14,718 nt of DNA. It comes from CALMFT01 sp035333525. Its GTDB lineage: Bacteria > Patescibacteriota > Gracilibacteria > Absconditabacterales > Absconditicoccaceae. Under the pieces are notes generated by a model. It worked only from the letters and a program-made list of their open reading frames with translations, did no database searches and had not been told where the DNA came from. The stretch lies in the NCBI GenBank assembly GCA_035333525.1, contig DAOQQF010000026.1:1-14718 (forward strand), given 5' to 3'. A program made the position numbers and the translations under genes. Positions 1 through 8,856 of the stretch are shown here, one piece after another (the first letter of the stretch is position 1; each line of letters starts with the position of its first letter).

Positions 1-1
1 G

Positions 2-55
2 AAATATTGAAAATTAGTAAGAGTAGAATCCGTATTTTAAATTTTATTTAGTATA
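2..55 (+). repeat. Left copy of a 54-bp terminal inverted repeat
   Basis: Positions 2-55 are the exact reverse complement of 14665-14718, with no mismatch; the match ends at base 56 (C here, T in the other copy read outward-in). Each copy points into the window and ends at a -10-like element, here TATACT (52-57), upstream of tRNA-Asn. It may be a promoter-bearing repeat, an element end, or the point where an assembly broke at a repeat. Confidence 0.95.
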
Positions 56-93
56 CTACTCTAAATGTAGATAGCAAAAAACAGTAAAAAGAA

Positions 94-218
94 ATCGTTC
101 CATTAACTTTTATATTCCGGAGTAGCTCAGTTGGTAGAGCAACTGACTGTTAATCAGTGGGTCGAGGGTTCGAGTCCCTCCCCCGGAACCAAATAAGGAA
201 TCTACTTTTTGGAACGAT
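94..218 (+). other. 9-bp helix flanking the pre-tRNA-Asn
   Basis: ATCGTTCCA at 94-102 is complementary to TGGAACGAT at 210-218, so the precursor transcript of tRNA-Asn copy 1 could be closed by a 9-bp stem outside the tRNA, just before the terminator hairpin. This might be a processing stem; there is no direct evidence. Confidence 0.4.
116..191 (+). tRNA. tRNA-Asn (GTT), copy 1
   Basis: A 76-nt cloverleaf can be folded by eye: acceptor 116-122 with 181-187, D-arm GCTC/GAGC, anticodon stem ACTGA/TCAGT with anticodon GTT at 149-151, T-arm GAGGG-TTCGAGT-CCCTC, and an encoded CCA at 189-191. The acceptor contains an A6:C67 mismatch and the discriminator base is A188, whereas the second Asn copy in this window (5752-5828) has a perfect acceptor and discriminator G. 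The roughly 20 bases before both copies are similar, so they look like a duplication. The left copy may be a diverging or less efficient gene. Confidence 0.93.
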
Positions 219-220
219 CG

Positions 221-266
221 CCCTTCTTGTATTTGCCAGCAATTTGCCAGCAAGAAGGGTTTTTTT
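221..266 (+). terminator. Intrinsic terminator after tRNA-Asn
   Basis: CCCTTCTTG (221-229) pairs with CAAGAAGGG (251-259) and is followed by seven T (260-266). The loop contains a near-tandem repeat of TTTGCCAGCA. It lacks an A-run on its left flank, so it works for the plus strand only and does not serve the minus-strand GH3 gene that ends at 339. Confidence 0.88.
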
Positions 267-338
267 ATATCTCAAAGATAGACAATATTAACAGCTACTT
301 TTCATGATTACACTTATGAATCACCTTCAATATCTAAA

Positions 339-1892
339 CTACATCAGTTTCCTAATTGGTACTATGAGTTCACGATAGTTGGAATTACCAATATGGGGGA
401 TTTTACTCTGACCGTGTCGTCTTCATAATTTCGTCAATGAGTTAATCAAAGAACCAGTTGATAATAAGGTTACTTGACAAGAGATGATCTTACCTTTGGT
501 TGCAAAATTACGATATTGTTCATGATGAGCAATAAATCGATGATGAATATGTTTGGAAATATCAGATGTATTATAGATAATCTGATTATCAGATAATTTA
601 TCGTACTCTATTAATCGATGAAAGATAAGTTTATGATCATCAGTAAGCTCCATGCCAGCAAGGGCAAAATAAGTAGAAAGTCACTGATAGTTATGACGAA
701 GATCCTTCAAACAATTAAGGATGTGTTTTTGTTCAATGTGTTCGTTGGCCACATTACTCGCCATGCCCATTCTACCTGTAACCAGGTATTCACCATGTTC
801 ATTGAAGGTAACAAGGTCTTTGATAACATAAGGGACAGGAATACGATGGTTAATAGTTACTTGAAGGTACTCAATACCCGGTTTTACCTCACCAAGTGGG
901 ATAACGTTCAATGATTGTACATTCAGTGGCTGAGTACTATCGATTGTAGAATAATCAATGTATCCAAATCGATTACCTCGGATATAAGGCTTCATCCAAT
1001 GAAACTCCAAATCAGTAAAATTCCTCATCTGAGAGCCAAAAAATCATTCAGTGGCAGTATGATTATTTACTGCATACAATGATTGATGAAGATCGATTGA
1101 TTCAAGAAGCTTTTTGAAACGTTGTTTATACTCCAAAGGTGGTCATCATCAAATACTAACATAACAAAAATCACGAAGAGTTTTGCGCGCGCACAACGGA
1201 TCATATTGTATCAAATCATCAAGAAGTTCTAATGGCCAACATGGTACTCCATGACATGAGGTGAGAGTAATTCACTGTTCTTTGATAGTTTGAAGACAGA
1301 TCTGTTTTTTTTCAGACCAATCACTGATCATAAGTCTATCGGACGAAGGAAATGAAACGCTATTGGAAATCAAATGTGTATAATGACGTATAATTCATGA
1401 AATATAACCTTGATATCCATCACATGATGCACTCAAAACTAATGCTTTACCCAATATAATAGGTTTTAATCATATATGAGGTATAATGTGTCATAATATA
1501 TGCTTCATACCTGGAACCTCTCCTGTATCAAGTGATAACTTGGTAATAGGTATATCTTTTCCCCCAGTATTACCATCACTTGTTCATGAAGTACGACCCA
1601 TATACAAAGGCTTTTCAATTGTCAGTGTTCCTGTATTGATATAATGAGAAATAGAACTATAATCTGACAATCATAACGTCTCTATACAGTATTGCATACG
1701 CTCTTTCATATTACACAATCACTGAAATAGTGTATGATTCCATCCATGCTCACTAAAAAATAAAGAATTATTATGATGATTACTATACTCTTGCAAGAGA
1801 TTATCTTGCTGAATACCAATATCCTCATCATTAATTGGTGGATGAGACAAAAAACGAGATATAAACATTCAAGCAATCTTTTTCATACACAT
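339..1892 (-). CDS. GH3-family acyl-adenylating / amido-synthetase-like protein
   Basis: With TGA read as Gly this is one 517-codon gene containing 14 TGA codons. The product resembles the GH3 (auxin-responsive promoter) family, ATP-dependent enzymes that adenylate a carboxylic acid and conjugate it to an amine such as an amino acid. Visible landmarks are the nucleotide-binding loop TSGTSDGNTGGK (residues 101-112), GVPCW (about 215-219), a Gly-rich SIGGGPP segment, ATEGFFG (280-286, matching the family's ASEGFFG) and VTGR (371-374). The usual Y-x-x-G-D motif appears as YVIKD (355-359), with Lys in place of Gly, and the following conserved segment is also diverged, so activity or substrate may differ. 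Length fits bacterial members (about 500 aa). The start is ATG 1892; ATG 1886 is an in-frame alternative. No ribosome binding site is seen; a TATAGA hexamer lies 11 nt upstream. The family call is firm, the substrate unknown. Confidence 0.85.
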
Positions 1893-1922
1893 ACTAATAG
1901 TTATCTATAAAAATATTTCAAT

Positions 1923-1943
1923 AAAAAAACCCCAAACGGGGTT
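1923..1943 (-). terminator. Intrinsic terminator of the small secreted protein gene
   Basis: AACCCC (1928-1933) and GGGGTT (1938-1943) form a short GC hairpin with a 4-base loop. On the minus strand it is followed by a run of seven T (complement of A 1923-1929). It sits between the stop of the small secreted protein gene (1964) and the start of the GH3 gene (1892), so these two genes are probably transcribed separately. Confidence 0.8.
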
Positions 1944-1963
1944 CAATAAGAAGAAGATTATAA

Positions 1964-2254
1964 CTATGCATCAATACTTTCTTCAATCAATTCATCTTCA
2001 ACAACTTCTTCTTCCATAGGATTAAAACCATGTACATTATTACCAATAATTTTTTTGATGGGAACGTGAACTTCAGTCATAACTACTTCACCATTTCATC
2101 CTGGAATAGGAAGAGGAATGATACGATAAGACGATCCTCCTGGTTGTAATATAGGACCACAAGCACATGAAGCATGAGCTATACCCAATAAAGCAAGCGA
2201 TCATACTACAACCATACTAGATGCTACCATTCTAAACAATGATGTTTTTTTCAT
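1964..2254 (-). CDS. Small secreted protein with signal peptide and acidic tail
   Basis: A 96-aa protein of unknown function with two TGA-encoded glycines. The N-terminus is a classic signal peptide: MKKTSLFR, a hydrophobic core (about residues 9-27) and an AHA-S cleavage-like site before a Cys-containing mature start (SCACGP). The mature part is short, with a Pro/Gly-rich segment (LPIPGG) and a strongly acidic C-terminus (EEEVVEDELIEE). The Cys is not preceded by a standard lipobox, so signal peptidase I processing is more likely than lipidation, but a lipoprotein cannot be excluded. A TATATT hexamer lies 11 nt upstream of the ATG and there is no Shine-Dalgarno. It is followed by its own terminator. 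I recognise no family. Confidence 0.75.
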
Positions 2255-2391
2255 GATAAAAGAATAATATAAAAAATAAATGAAATATAATTCAATATAC
2301 TAATGATAATGACAATAATTTGAAAATCAAGTAGTTATTACATTCATACCACTCTCCAGACACTTATAAGCACTATTATCATTGACTCAGA

Positions 2392-3369
2392 TTAAAATCT
2401 TGTAGAGTCATATGGACGAAAATCTCGATTATATGATTCAAATAATGATTTTTTTGTAGATCATGATGAAATAAATGATCCTTGAAAAAGATTATCCATA
2501 AAAACATATTTATCAAATAGTATTGGTGATTGTTTGGTCATTTCTTGTAAAATCTGATTATAGTTTATATACATATGCATTGTTTCAGAAAAATCCTCAA
2601 AAGGATCTTTCATTCCATATCATGAAACAAAATCTTTGTATGTAGCTCAAACTAATCTTGTAGATTCATCTGATCGACTCAATTGATAAAAAGATAATGA
2701 TGGATCATCCAATGAAAACATACGACGATTAAATTCAGTAAATACATCACTTTTGGGCATAGTTGGAGTTCATACAAGAATACTAAGATCTACAAAATGA
2801 CCTAACTCATGAATAAGTACATTCATAAACTCCTTGTAAGTCCTCATAGCCTTGATGTCCAATGTTAATGTATTGCGAGAACTATATCATCTAGAGGTAG
2901 AACTTGATGATTTAATAACAATAGATTCAATGACATGATGTAAATCTATACCAAATGATTCAATTTTCTTGATAGTATACACAAGCAATGTCTGATAGTA
3001 CAATTTTTTTTTAAGTTCGATAGTTGATAGAGCAAATTCTGTTCTATCACACCAAGATTGATAGGTAATACATAATAAGTTTCGATTTTCTTGTTCTTTT
3101 GATAGATGATCAGGGGCCTCATGAATACTATCAATAATAATATCAACCTCCTGTTGGAGATTATCTAAAGTTTCACTCTCTCATGATTGATCAATTATTC
3201 AATATCAAGATAGTGGTTGGTGTATAATCATATCATTCCTATGATGAGTATGTTCATCACGGTTATTGTATTTAATCAACCACAAAACACCATATGTAAT
3301 CAATGCAATAATACAAGCCTTGATAAATAAATTTACAAGAGTTATGCGATGATAGTCTCTGGATTTCAT
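2392..3369 (-). CDS. Membrane-anchored zinc metallopeptidase-like protein (HELGH)
   Basis: A 325-aa protein with eight TGA-encoded glycines. Residues about 8-32 form one transmembrane helix after a short basic N-terminus, which would place the rest outside the cytoplasm. HELGH at residues 187-191 fits the HExxH zinc site, and EDFSE at 258-262, in the context FVSGYGMKDPFEDFSETMHMY, fits the downstream acidic ligand of gluzincin-type peptidases. The 70-residue spacing is within the range seen in such families. Between anchor and peptidase domain lies a helical, polar segment with several Cys. The start is the ATG at 3369; a plausible promoter lies at 3422-3450. The metallopeptidase fold is well supported; substrate unknown, possibly surface proteins of itself or of a host cell. 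Confidence 0.8.
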
Positions 3370-3421
3370 ACACTACAACAAAAAAATAAAATACAGATCA
3401 AAAAAAATATGAGATGCAAAA

Positions 3422-3450
3422 AGTATAATCAGATTATCTTTTAATTGCAA
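3422..3450 (-). promoter_or_regulatory. Promoter of the metallopeptidase gene, overlapping an inverted repeat
   Basis: Read on the minus strand, TTGCAA (3450-3445) and TATACT (3427-3422) are separated by 17 bp, and the ATG follows 52 nt later at 3369. The same stretch contains ATAATC-A-GATTAT (3425-3437), a perfect 6-bp-arm inverted repeat that covers the spacer and -10 and could be an operator. The region also lies upstream of the divergent gene at 3510. Confidence 0.5.
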
Positions 3451-3509
3451 ATTTTATAATAAAAAATAATACTCTCAAGTAATACTCACATTGTAATGAG
3501 AATAATGTC

Positions 3510-4526
3510 ATGAAAAACACCAAAATACCATTTGTTTCCAGACATCAACAACAATTTCAACATAAGTTTCTATCAGAATATCTCTGGTATGGTATATTAG
3601 TTGTATTGTTAGGTTTTTTCTTTCTCAATGGGATTATTAATAATGGTATTCGTTTTGTACAGTCATTTGTACGATGAGCGCCTGAGATACATATCGGCAA
3701 TGAAATAGAACTACAAGGCACATTGGGTAAATGAGATATAAGCTGACTGATGTGATTCAAAGATACTCACGGACGTCAACGATCACTCAAAAGTAATGAT
3801 ATCGATATTACTCACTACTCATGAGAGGTAATCATTCAAGGACTTATTGAATGAACTATGATTGACGGTACCTATATTATCAAGGTAAATACGTTGTACA
3901 AAGTTCTCTCAAACAATCAACCTCAACTCATGACACGTTTTTTGGACTTATGAGTCTGACTTCAGATCGATGTTTCATCGGATCCAAATTATTTTATTGA
4001 TATAGATATACACAATAATATCCTCATAAAAGATATCAGATCATTTCGTCCTGTTATGAAAATACATCCTTTCTTGTGTGATCGAAAACAAGAAGATCTG
4101 AACTGTGGACAACTTATTCGAGAATGAGATATGAAAAAAAAATTTGATAATTTCATCTCACTTCAAAGTCTCAAATACTATAAAATTAATCAATGAATAT
4201 GGTTTGTTGATGACAAACTTGGTAAGTGATATCATCTTACTGTAAGTGATGATCAAACAATGTATGAGTTATCAAAATACATTGGACTCCTTAGCAAGGA
4301 TCGAGTCAGCAATAAAATATACGATAGACTAAATACACTGTGTTCAAATAATGAGTTCACTATGACTCAATCAGAATCACTTGATCTCAAACAAGCAAAT
4401 GGGAATCGATTTGCTATCATAAAATGAAAAAGCTCTCAATGAGAGCCTATACAGTGTGAGTTATTTATCGATGATACCAGTAGATCAACAATAACTTTTG
4501 AACTGATGAATATTCTTCCGTTGTAA
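3510..4526 (+). CDS. Single-pass membrane protein of unknown function
   Basis: A 338-aa protein interrupted by 13 TGA codons, all fitting as glycine (13 of 27 Gly). One strong transmembrane segment lies at about residues 25-47, after a basic N-terminal tail, followed by a long soluble domain. The first part of that domain (about 57-130) is rich in beta-type residues, with the repeating feel of EIELQGTL, VIIQGLIEG and GTYIIKVN, suggesting a small barrel, but I cannot assign a family. Four Cys are scattered in the C-terminal half. The gene diverges from the metallopeptidase gene across a 140-bp shared upstream region, so co-regulation is possible, and converges on the small membrane protein gene, its stop only 6 bp from that gene's stop codon. 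No Shine-Dalgarno precedes the ATG. Confidence 0.75.
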
Positions 4527-4532
4527 GACAAT

Positions 4533-4835
4533 CTACATAACATAAAACATATTAATTAGCGCAAGCACAACTCACAATACCAAACCAAATACCAATGAAA
4601 TCGCATAAATATGATTTGATGTGGAGACTGGATCATCCTGTCTAGAAAGCCATATCGATCATACCAAATATCAAATCATCATGCCACACAATATCATATA
4701 TCCAGGCATCATAATCTTTTGGATAAGCAGAAACTGATCATCATCAAATATCAACTTACCTCTAGCAAAAAACAATCACAACATAATTGTTATAATAAAG
4801 AAGATGAACTTCATAACCTCAAAAAAAACAGCCAT
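4533..4835 (-). CDS. Small three-helix membrane protein
   Basis: A 100-aa hydrophobic protein found only when TGA is read as Gly (four TGA codons). Three membrane segments are evident at about residues 8-24, 42-62 and 78-98, with polar loops (FDDDQ, SRQDDPVSTSN). The start is uncertain: ATG 4835 gives 100 aa, and ATG 4814 (MKFIFF) gives 93 aa and begins right at the first helix. The 5' end lies close to the divergently oriented truncated uvrB; if uvrB began at 4804 the two would overlap. I recognise no family. Confidence comes from the coherent hydropathy pattern and the clean TAG stop. Confidence 0.65.
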
Positions 4836-4935
4836 ACGCCAAAAACAATCAAATAAATCAAATAACTACCAATCCAGTATCAATTCTTTTACAAAATACA
4901 ATCCAATTCTCTTCATTGTATCACGTATCTACGTC

Positions 4936-5694
4936 ATGTCAACTCTTTCAGATTATCTTCAATCATCTCACCCTCAAAATGGACCGGTTTTTATCGATCA
5001 TTTATTTGACAAAATTAACCATCATATCGGTCAGTGAGGGAAAATACTCATTTTAGCACTTACCAAAAAATCATCAGAAGAAATTTCTAATTTCCTGATC
5101 TCCAAGTGATTTAGAGCATACTACCTTCATAGTGAAATATCAACTATCGAACGTTGGGAGATTATCAAAAAACTTCGTAGTTGACAAATAGATATTTTGG
5201 TATGAGTAAATCTTTTGAGAGAGTGAATAGATCTTCCCGAAGTAAGTCTCATCGCTATTTTGGATGCAGACAAAGAGTGATTTCTCAGATCCACAACCTC
5301 CTTGGTTCAGATTATCGGTCGTGCTGCCCGTAATCCTCATAGTGAGGTCATACTTTATGGCGATTCAATGACAGAAAGCATGATCAAAGCTCTTTACGAA
5401 ACCTATCGTAGAAGATCAATTCAAATAACCTATAATCAGAAACATAACATAACTCCTACCAAAGCGCTCTCTAACGTCAAAAACATCGAATCGGTAAAAA
5501 CTGATCAAGAGCTTCAACAAGATTTCACCCACCTCCAAGTAAGAGGTTCTAGAAAAAAACTCAAAAAACTCACCAAAGCAGAAAAATCTCTTATCCTCGA
5601 TGAACTCGGTAGAGAACTCCAAGTAGCTATTGCAAATCGAGAATTTGAGAAAGCAGCTATCATCAGAGATCAAATCAAAGAAATGGAGGAATAA
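4936..5694 (+). CDS. uvrB: UvrB excision-repair protein, C-terminal half only
   Basis: The 252-aa product matches the second helicase domain and C-terminus of UvrB, the damage-verification ATPase of UvrABC nucleotide excision repair. Visible are LTKK, YLHSE, VGVNLLREGID (about 89-99, Gly90 and Gly97 by TGA), DADKEGFLRS (110-119, Gly115 by TGA), QIIGRAAR (125-132) and a terminal UVR domain with YNQKHNITP before it. Walker A, the damage-binding beta-hairpin and the rest of the first roughly 400 residues of a normal 660-670 aa UvrB are absent. The frame stays open upstream to ATG 4804, and SRIYVMSTLSDYLQ there looks like a decayed version of the family's IYVSATPSDYEL, so homology begins near 4880. 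No RPTG segment follows. The product cannot hydrolyse ATP alone; it is either a remnant or a separate UVR-domain helper. ATG 4936 is the provisional start. Confidence 0.85.
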
Positions 5695-5751
5695 ATTATT
5701 CCTTGATTTTGAGGTCAACAATATTATTAGTGAGACCATCAACTTTTGTAT

Positions 5752-5828
5752 TCCGGGGTAGCTCAGTAGGTTAGAGCAACTGGCTGTTAACCAGTGGGTC
5801 GAGGGTTCGAGTCCCTCCCCCGGAGCCA
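5752..5828 (+). tRNA. tRNA-Asn (GTT), copy 2
   Basis: A 77-nt cloverleaf with fully paired acceptor TCCGGGG/CCCCGGA, anticodon stem ACTGG/CCAGT around GTT, T-arm GAGGG-TTCGAGT-CCCTC, discriminator G and encoded CCA. This is the canonical Asn copy. Its leader (CCATCAACTTTT before the gene) closely resembles that of copy 1 at 116, supporting duplication. It lies 57 bp after uvrB and upstream of rpsT. Confidence 0.96.
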
Positions 5829-5893
5829 TGTATGGCATTTACACAAACAATAGAAATAGATAAAAATCTTTTTAATTATTATATCCACACCTT

Positions 5894-6244
5894 ATGCCAC
5901 TTACCAAGTCAGCCAAAAAAGCATTGAGAAGTTCTACCAAAAAAGCAGCGGTAAATGCATACATGAAAGTAAGTATGAAAAATGCAACTAAGGTTGCAAC
6001 CAAAGCGATCAAAGACTGAAATAAAGATTCGGGTATACTTTTGATTGAGGCTCAAAAAAGAATTGATAAAGCAGCCAAAAAAAATATTATTAGCAAAAAA
6101 TCAGCTTCAAGAAAGATAAGCGCTTTGATGTCTTCAGCATCTGGTAAAGGAGTTGAAACATCCAAAATAGCTGAAAAGAAACCATCGACACCAAAAAAAG
6201 TTATGGCTTCCAAAAAAACAACAAGTGCAAAAAAGAAGAAGTAA
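5894..6244 (+). CDS. rpsT: 30S ribosomal protein bS20 with Lys-rich C-terminal tail
   Basis: A 116-aa highly basic protein starting MPLTKSAKKALR, the typical bS20 opening, with the helical IEAQKRIDKAAKKNIISKKSASRKISAL segment of the family (split here: IEAQKRIDKAAKKN, then IISKKSASRKISAL). bS20 binds 16S rRNA early in 30S assembly. The family is normally about 85-90 aa; residues after about 86 form a Lys/Ser/Pro-rich tail ending in AKKKK that resembles histone-H1-like tails. One TGA codon encodes Gly (KDGNKD). No Shine-Dalgarno is present; a TTATAT hexamer sits 9 nt before the ATG, so a very short leader is possible. The gene lies between tRNA-Asn and tRNA-Thr, starting 65 bp after the former and ending 11 bp before the latter. 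Confidence 0.9.
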
Positions 6245-6255
6245 CATCTTCTTAT

Positions 6256-6330
6256 GCCGAATTAGCTCAGGGGTAGAGCAACCGCCTTGTAAGCGGTCGG
6301 TCGCAGGTTCAAATCCAGCATTCGGCTCCA
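6256..6330 (+). tRNA. tRNA-Thr (TGT)
   Basis: A 75-nt cloverleaf: acceptor GCCGAAT/ATTCGGC, D-arm GCTC/GAGC, anticodon stem ACCGC/GCGGT with anticodon TGT, T-arm GCAGG-TTCAAAT-CCAGC with one A:A mismatch, discriminator T and encoded CCA. It starts 11 bp after the rpsT stop, suggesting a shared transcript. Confidence 0.95.
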
Positions 6331-6371
6331 TTATATTATCTGACGTTCTTTGTTATCATATCGTATTGTAT

Positions 6372-6448
6372 GGATCCGTAGTTCAGTTGGTTAGAACGCA
6401 GCACTGTCACTGCTGAGGTCGCGAGTTCGAGTCTCGTCGGTTCCGCCA
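6372..6448 (+). tRNA. tRNA-Asp (GTC)
   Basis: A 77-nt cloverleaf: acceptor GGATCCG/CGGTTCC with one T4:T69 mismatch, anticodon stem CAGCA/TGCTG around GTC, T-arm GCGAG-TTCGAGT-CTCGT, discriminator G and encoded CCA. It lies 41 bp after tRNA-Thr and just before a terminator, closing the tRNA/rpsT cluster. Confidence 0.95.
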
Positions 6449-6474
6449 GAAAAACTCAAAACTCTCATATAGAA

Positions 6475-6502
6475 AAATTTACCAAAAGGTAAGTTTTTTT
6501 TT
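6475..6502 (+). terminator. Bidirectional intrinsic terminator
   Basis: AAATTTACC (6475-6483) pairs with GGTAAGTTT (6488-6496) with one wobble and an AAAA loop, followed by a T-run to 6502. The left flank is A-rich (6473-6477), so the same hairpin can end the minus-strand gene whose stop lies at 6586. It separates tRNA-Asp from that convergent gene. Confidence 0.75.
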
Positions 6503-6585
6503 GTTGTTTGTAGATCGTCGCACTATATCTCAAAAACTCATCACTATCACAGTGAGTAGGATAATATCCATAGGAGTACACATTA

Positions 6586-8682
6586 TTAGAGTTTTTGTAT
6601 ATGTCGTTTGTTATCAGATTTTTGATATTTTATACTATGTTTTTGGTTATGATAATCAGGAGTGCGTGGTTCCAATAAAGGATATGATTTGATTGATGAA
6701 TTTTTTATTATATGAAATCATTGTACTGTTTTATCGGTGTTATAAGTAACACCTATTTCAAAAGTTGATTCAGGATTAGTACTAGCTATGAGAGTAAATG
6801 ATTCTACTAAATTTGTAGTGGAATTAATTTTAATAGTACCGATATCAGCTCATACAAAAGAATCTTTGAACTCATTAATAAATTTTTGCTCTATACTTCA
6901 TACTTGATAAGTAGATTCTTTTTGTTGAAAGACATTAGTTTGTATACTATTATTACCATTACTTTCATCTATATTAGATGAAATTTCTCGATATTGATTG
7001 CCACCACCACCATTCTCTTTATAGTCTACTTTAAATAAAGCATTTTTATTAACCATAGGTGTTCGTTTATTGATTCAATTTTCTTGTGAGATCACAAAAG
7101 GTATTTGTTCTAATACCCTACGTCATTTAATATTTACCCAACACGATAATATAAACTCATTTTGATTATTGCTCTTTTTAATACCAAAAAAGATATCTTT
7201 ATTAGATGATTTAAAAAATTTTTTATAAGATTTAAGAAGATCAACCGAAAGAGTGTTTATGGAAATTTTATCACTATTAACATCCGTTCCTACACCTCAA
7301 TCATTCTTCTCTACAGTACTCCCTCCATTCGCCGCATTTCCTCCATTTCATGTCTCAGCTTCAATCCCCAAGACCGACCTCATAGCACGGAGTGTCTTGG
7401 GTCATATAATACCATCAGGTCATTTCTTTCATCAGATAGTGGTTCAAGGGGTTTTCCCCATATATGCAATTTGGAAGGCGGAAATAGTATCGTTGAGATC
7501 AATAGTTCAATCATCATCAGTACTGATAATAGTTGTATATCAATCTTTCTTTGCAATATCCGTAAATATATCTTTCAAAACTGTTTGATTCTTTGGATCA
7601 TTAAGATTAACCCTCTTGGTGCCGGTTTCCATACTAAGCGAATTAACCTTATTTTTGAGTTCTTGATTACCATCTTGTTCCACTTTTGCATCTTGATCAG
7701 TAATCTTTTGTTCGGTAATAGTCACTCCTTTGGTAGCGGAATCAACAACAACATTGTAACCATCAAATCATCATTCTTTCTCTATCTCTGTAATCTTATT
7801 ATTGGTATCCAAAGTAACATTTAGTACACCAAGTTGTTTCTCGTCCTTCATTATATCAACCTTTGCGGTAGTTGATCAGTCTGTATTTTTTGTTAGATGC
7901 TTTTGACCAAAATGAGCTGTTACTCAATCAGGTAATATAATCTGTTTATAATGTTGTTTAAATTCTTCAATGTTTTTCTTTACCCCATCAGTCACTGTTG
8001 TTATTCCTTCTTCTACCTCTTCTTTTACTTCTTCCTGTTTGTTCTTTTCCATTTCTTCTTTTGCTTGTTGGTCAGCTTCATTTTTCGAAGCATTATTCCC
8101 CCATCATATTATCCCTTCCTTCAAAAATCCGTATTTGGCACTGTCTTGATTCAGATCTTTGAGTAGCGCTTTACGGAGTGATTTGTTGTATGATTGTCTA
8201 TTATTCTTCAAATTGTTGATGATCTGATTAAACCATGTATCCTGTTCATCAGCTAGTTTATTCAACTCATTAATGTAAGCAACCAACTCATTCATAGCAC
8301 TTACTTGTTGTTTAGTTAATATTTTACTCATACTAACCTGTTTGAGATATACTCCTATCGTTCTTCTATGATCTCTACGATCCAGATCAATAGGCTTTCA
8401 CTTAGATCACTCTTTGTTGGAATCTTTGATAATCAGATTATTATTATCTTTCCCAACATAATGTTCATCTATCAACAGTTTTTTATTATTACTGATAGAG
8501 TCATTGGTTTGCGTAATCAGATTACCATCTACCAATAGATTCAGTTTATCTTGTATAAATGTATTGATCGCTGTGATGATATCTTTTCTTTCGGTTTTGT
8601 CTTTGAGTCCATCAACAGCTTGTTTATACTCTGGAGAGTTCTCTTCAAATAATTCATAGAATGGATAAAATAAATAAGTCAT
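6586..8682 (-). CDS. Large protein with peptidoglycan-binding-like motif
   Basis: With TGA as Gly this is one frame of 698 codons carrying about 20 TGA codons. Residues about 395-434 read DLNDTISAFQIAYMG, then DGIIGPKTLRAM, the pattern of a PG_binding_1 repeat (D-G-x-x-G-x-x-T), a domain usually found in cell-wall enzymes and surface proteins. Before it is a helical N-terminal region, a Lys/Glu-rich probable coiled coil (about 203-245) and a stretch resembling small beta modules (DGVTAHFGQKHL, LGVLNVTLDTNNKITEI). After it comes an Asn/Gly-rich linker and a long unrecognised C-terminus. No signal peptide or membrane segment is visible from ATG 8682. The frame remains open further upstream; VVGIVGEKFDRIAIDEYTGV between GTG 8781 and 8682 looks coding, so translation may start there. 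I know no catalytic motif here; a structural or secreted role is inference. Confidence 0.75.
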
Positions 8683-8828
8683 GAGATGAGGTGCAATAAA
8701 AAAATAAGAGGTTGAAATAATAACTCAAGTATACTCATCGATAGCTATTCTGTCAAATTTTTCTCATACTATTCAAACCACTGTTTGATGAGGAGATTTT
8801 ATTGAGAGTATTTTTTTTGAAATTTTTC

Positions 8829-8856
8829 TTGAAAACGAACAATACAAAACTATGAT
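8829..8856 (+). promoter_or_regulatory. Promoter for the 8863 gene, very short leader
   Basis: TTGAAA (8829-8834), 16 bp, then TATGAT (8851-8856). The ATG of the gene at 8863 begins only 7 bases after the hexamer, so a transcript starting at the usual distance would have almost no 5' leader. Confidence 0.45.

Noticed and set aside
232..251. Tandem TTTGCCAGCA next to a tRNA as a possible integration site
   Set aside because: No integrase or second copy of the site is present, and the repeat sits in the loop of a terminator.
339..1892. Series of short broken frames suggesting a pseudogene or frameshifts
   Set aside because: All breaks are TGA in one unchanged frame; reading them as Gly restores a complete GH3-like protein. 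The same holds across the window.
5416..5838. Minus-strand frame of 140 codons opposite uvrB and tRNA-Asn
   Set aside because: It is antisense to conserved UvrB coding sequence and runs through the tRNA; a shadow frame.
6501..6748. Plus-strand hydrophobic frame after tRNA-Asp (TTG start, one TGA)
   Set aside because: It lies antisense to the C-terminal coding part of the 698-codon gene, has no good start and overlaps the terminator hairpin.
8104..8331. Separate gene starting at ATG 8331
   Set aside because: The same frame continues upstream without TAA or TAG into the 8407-8682 segment, joined by two TGA glycines, so 8331 is an internal Met.
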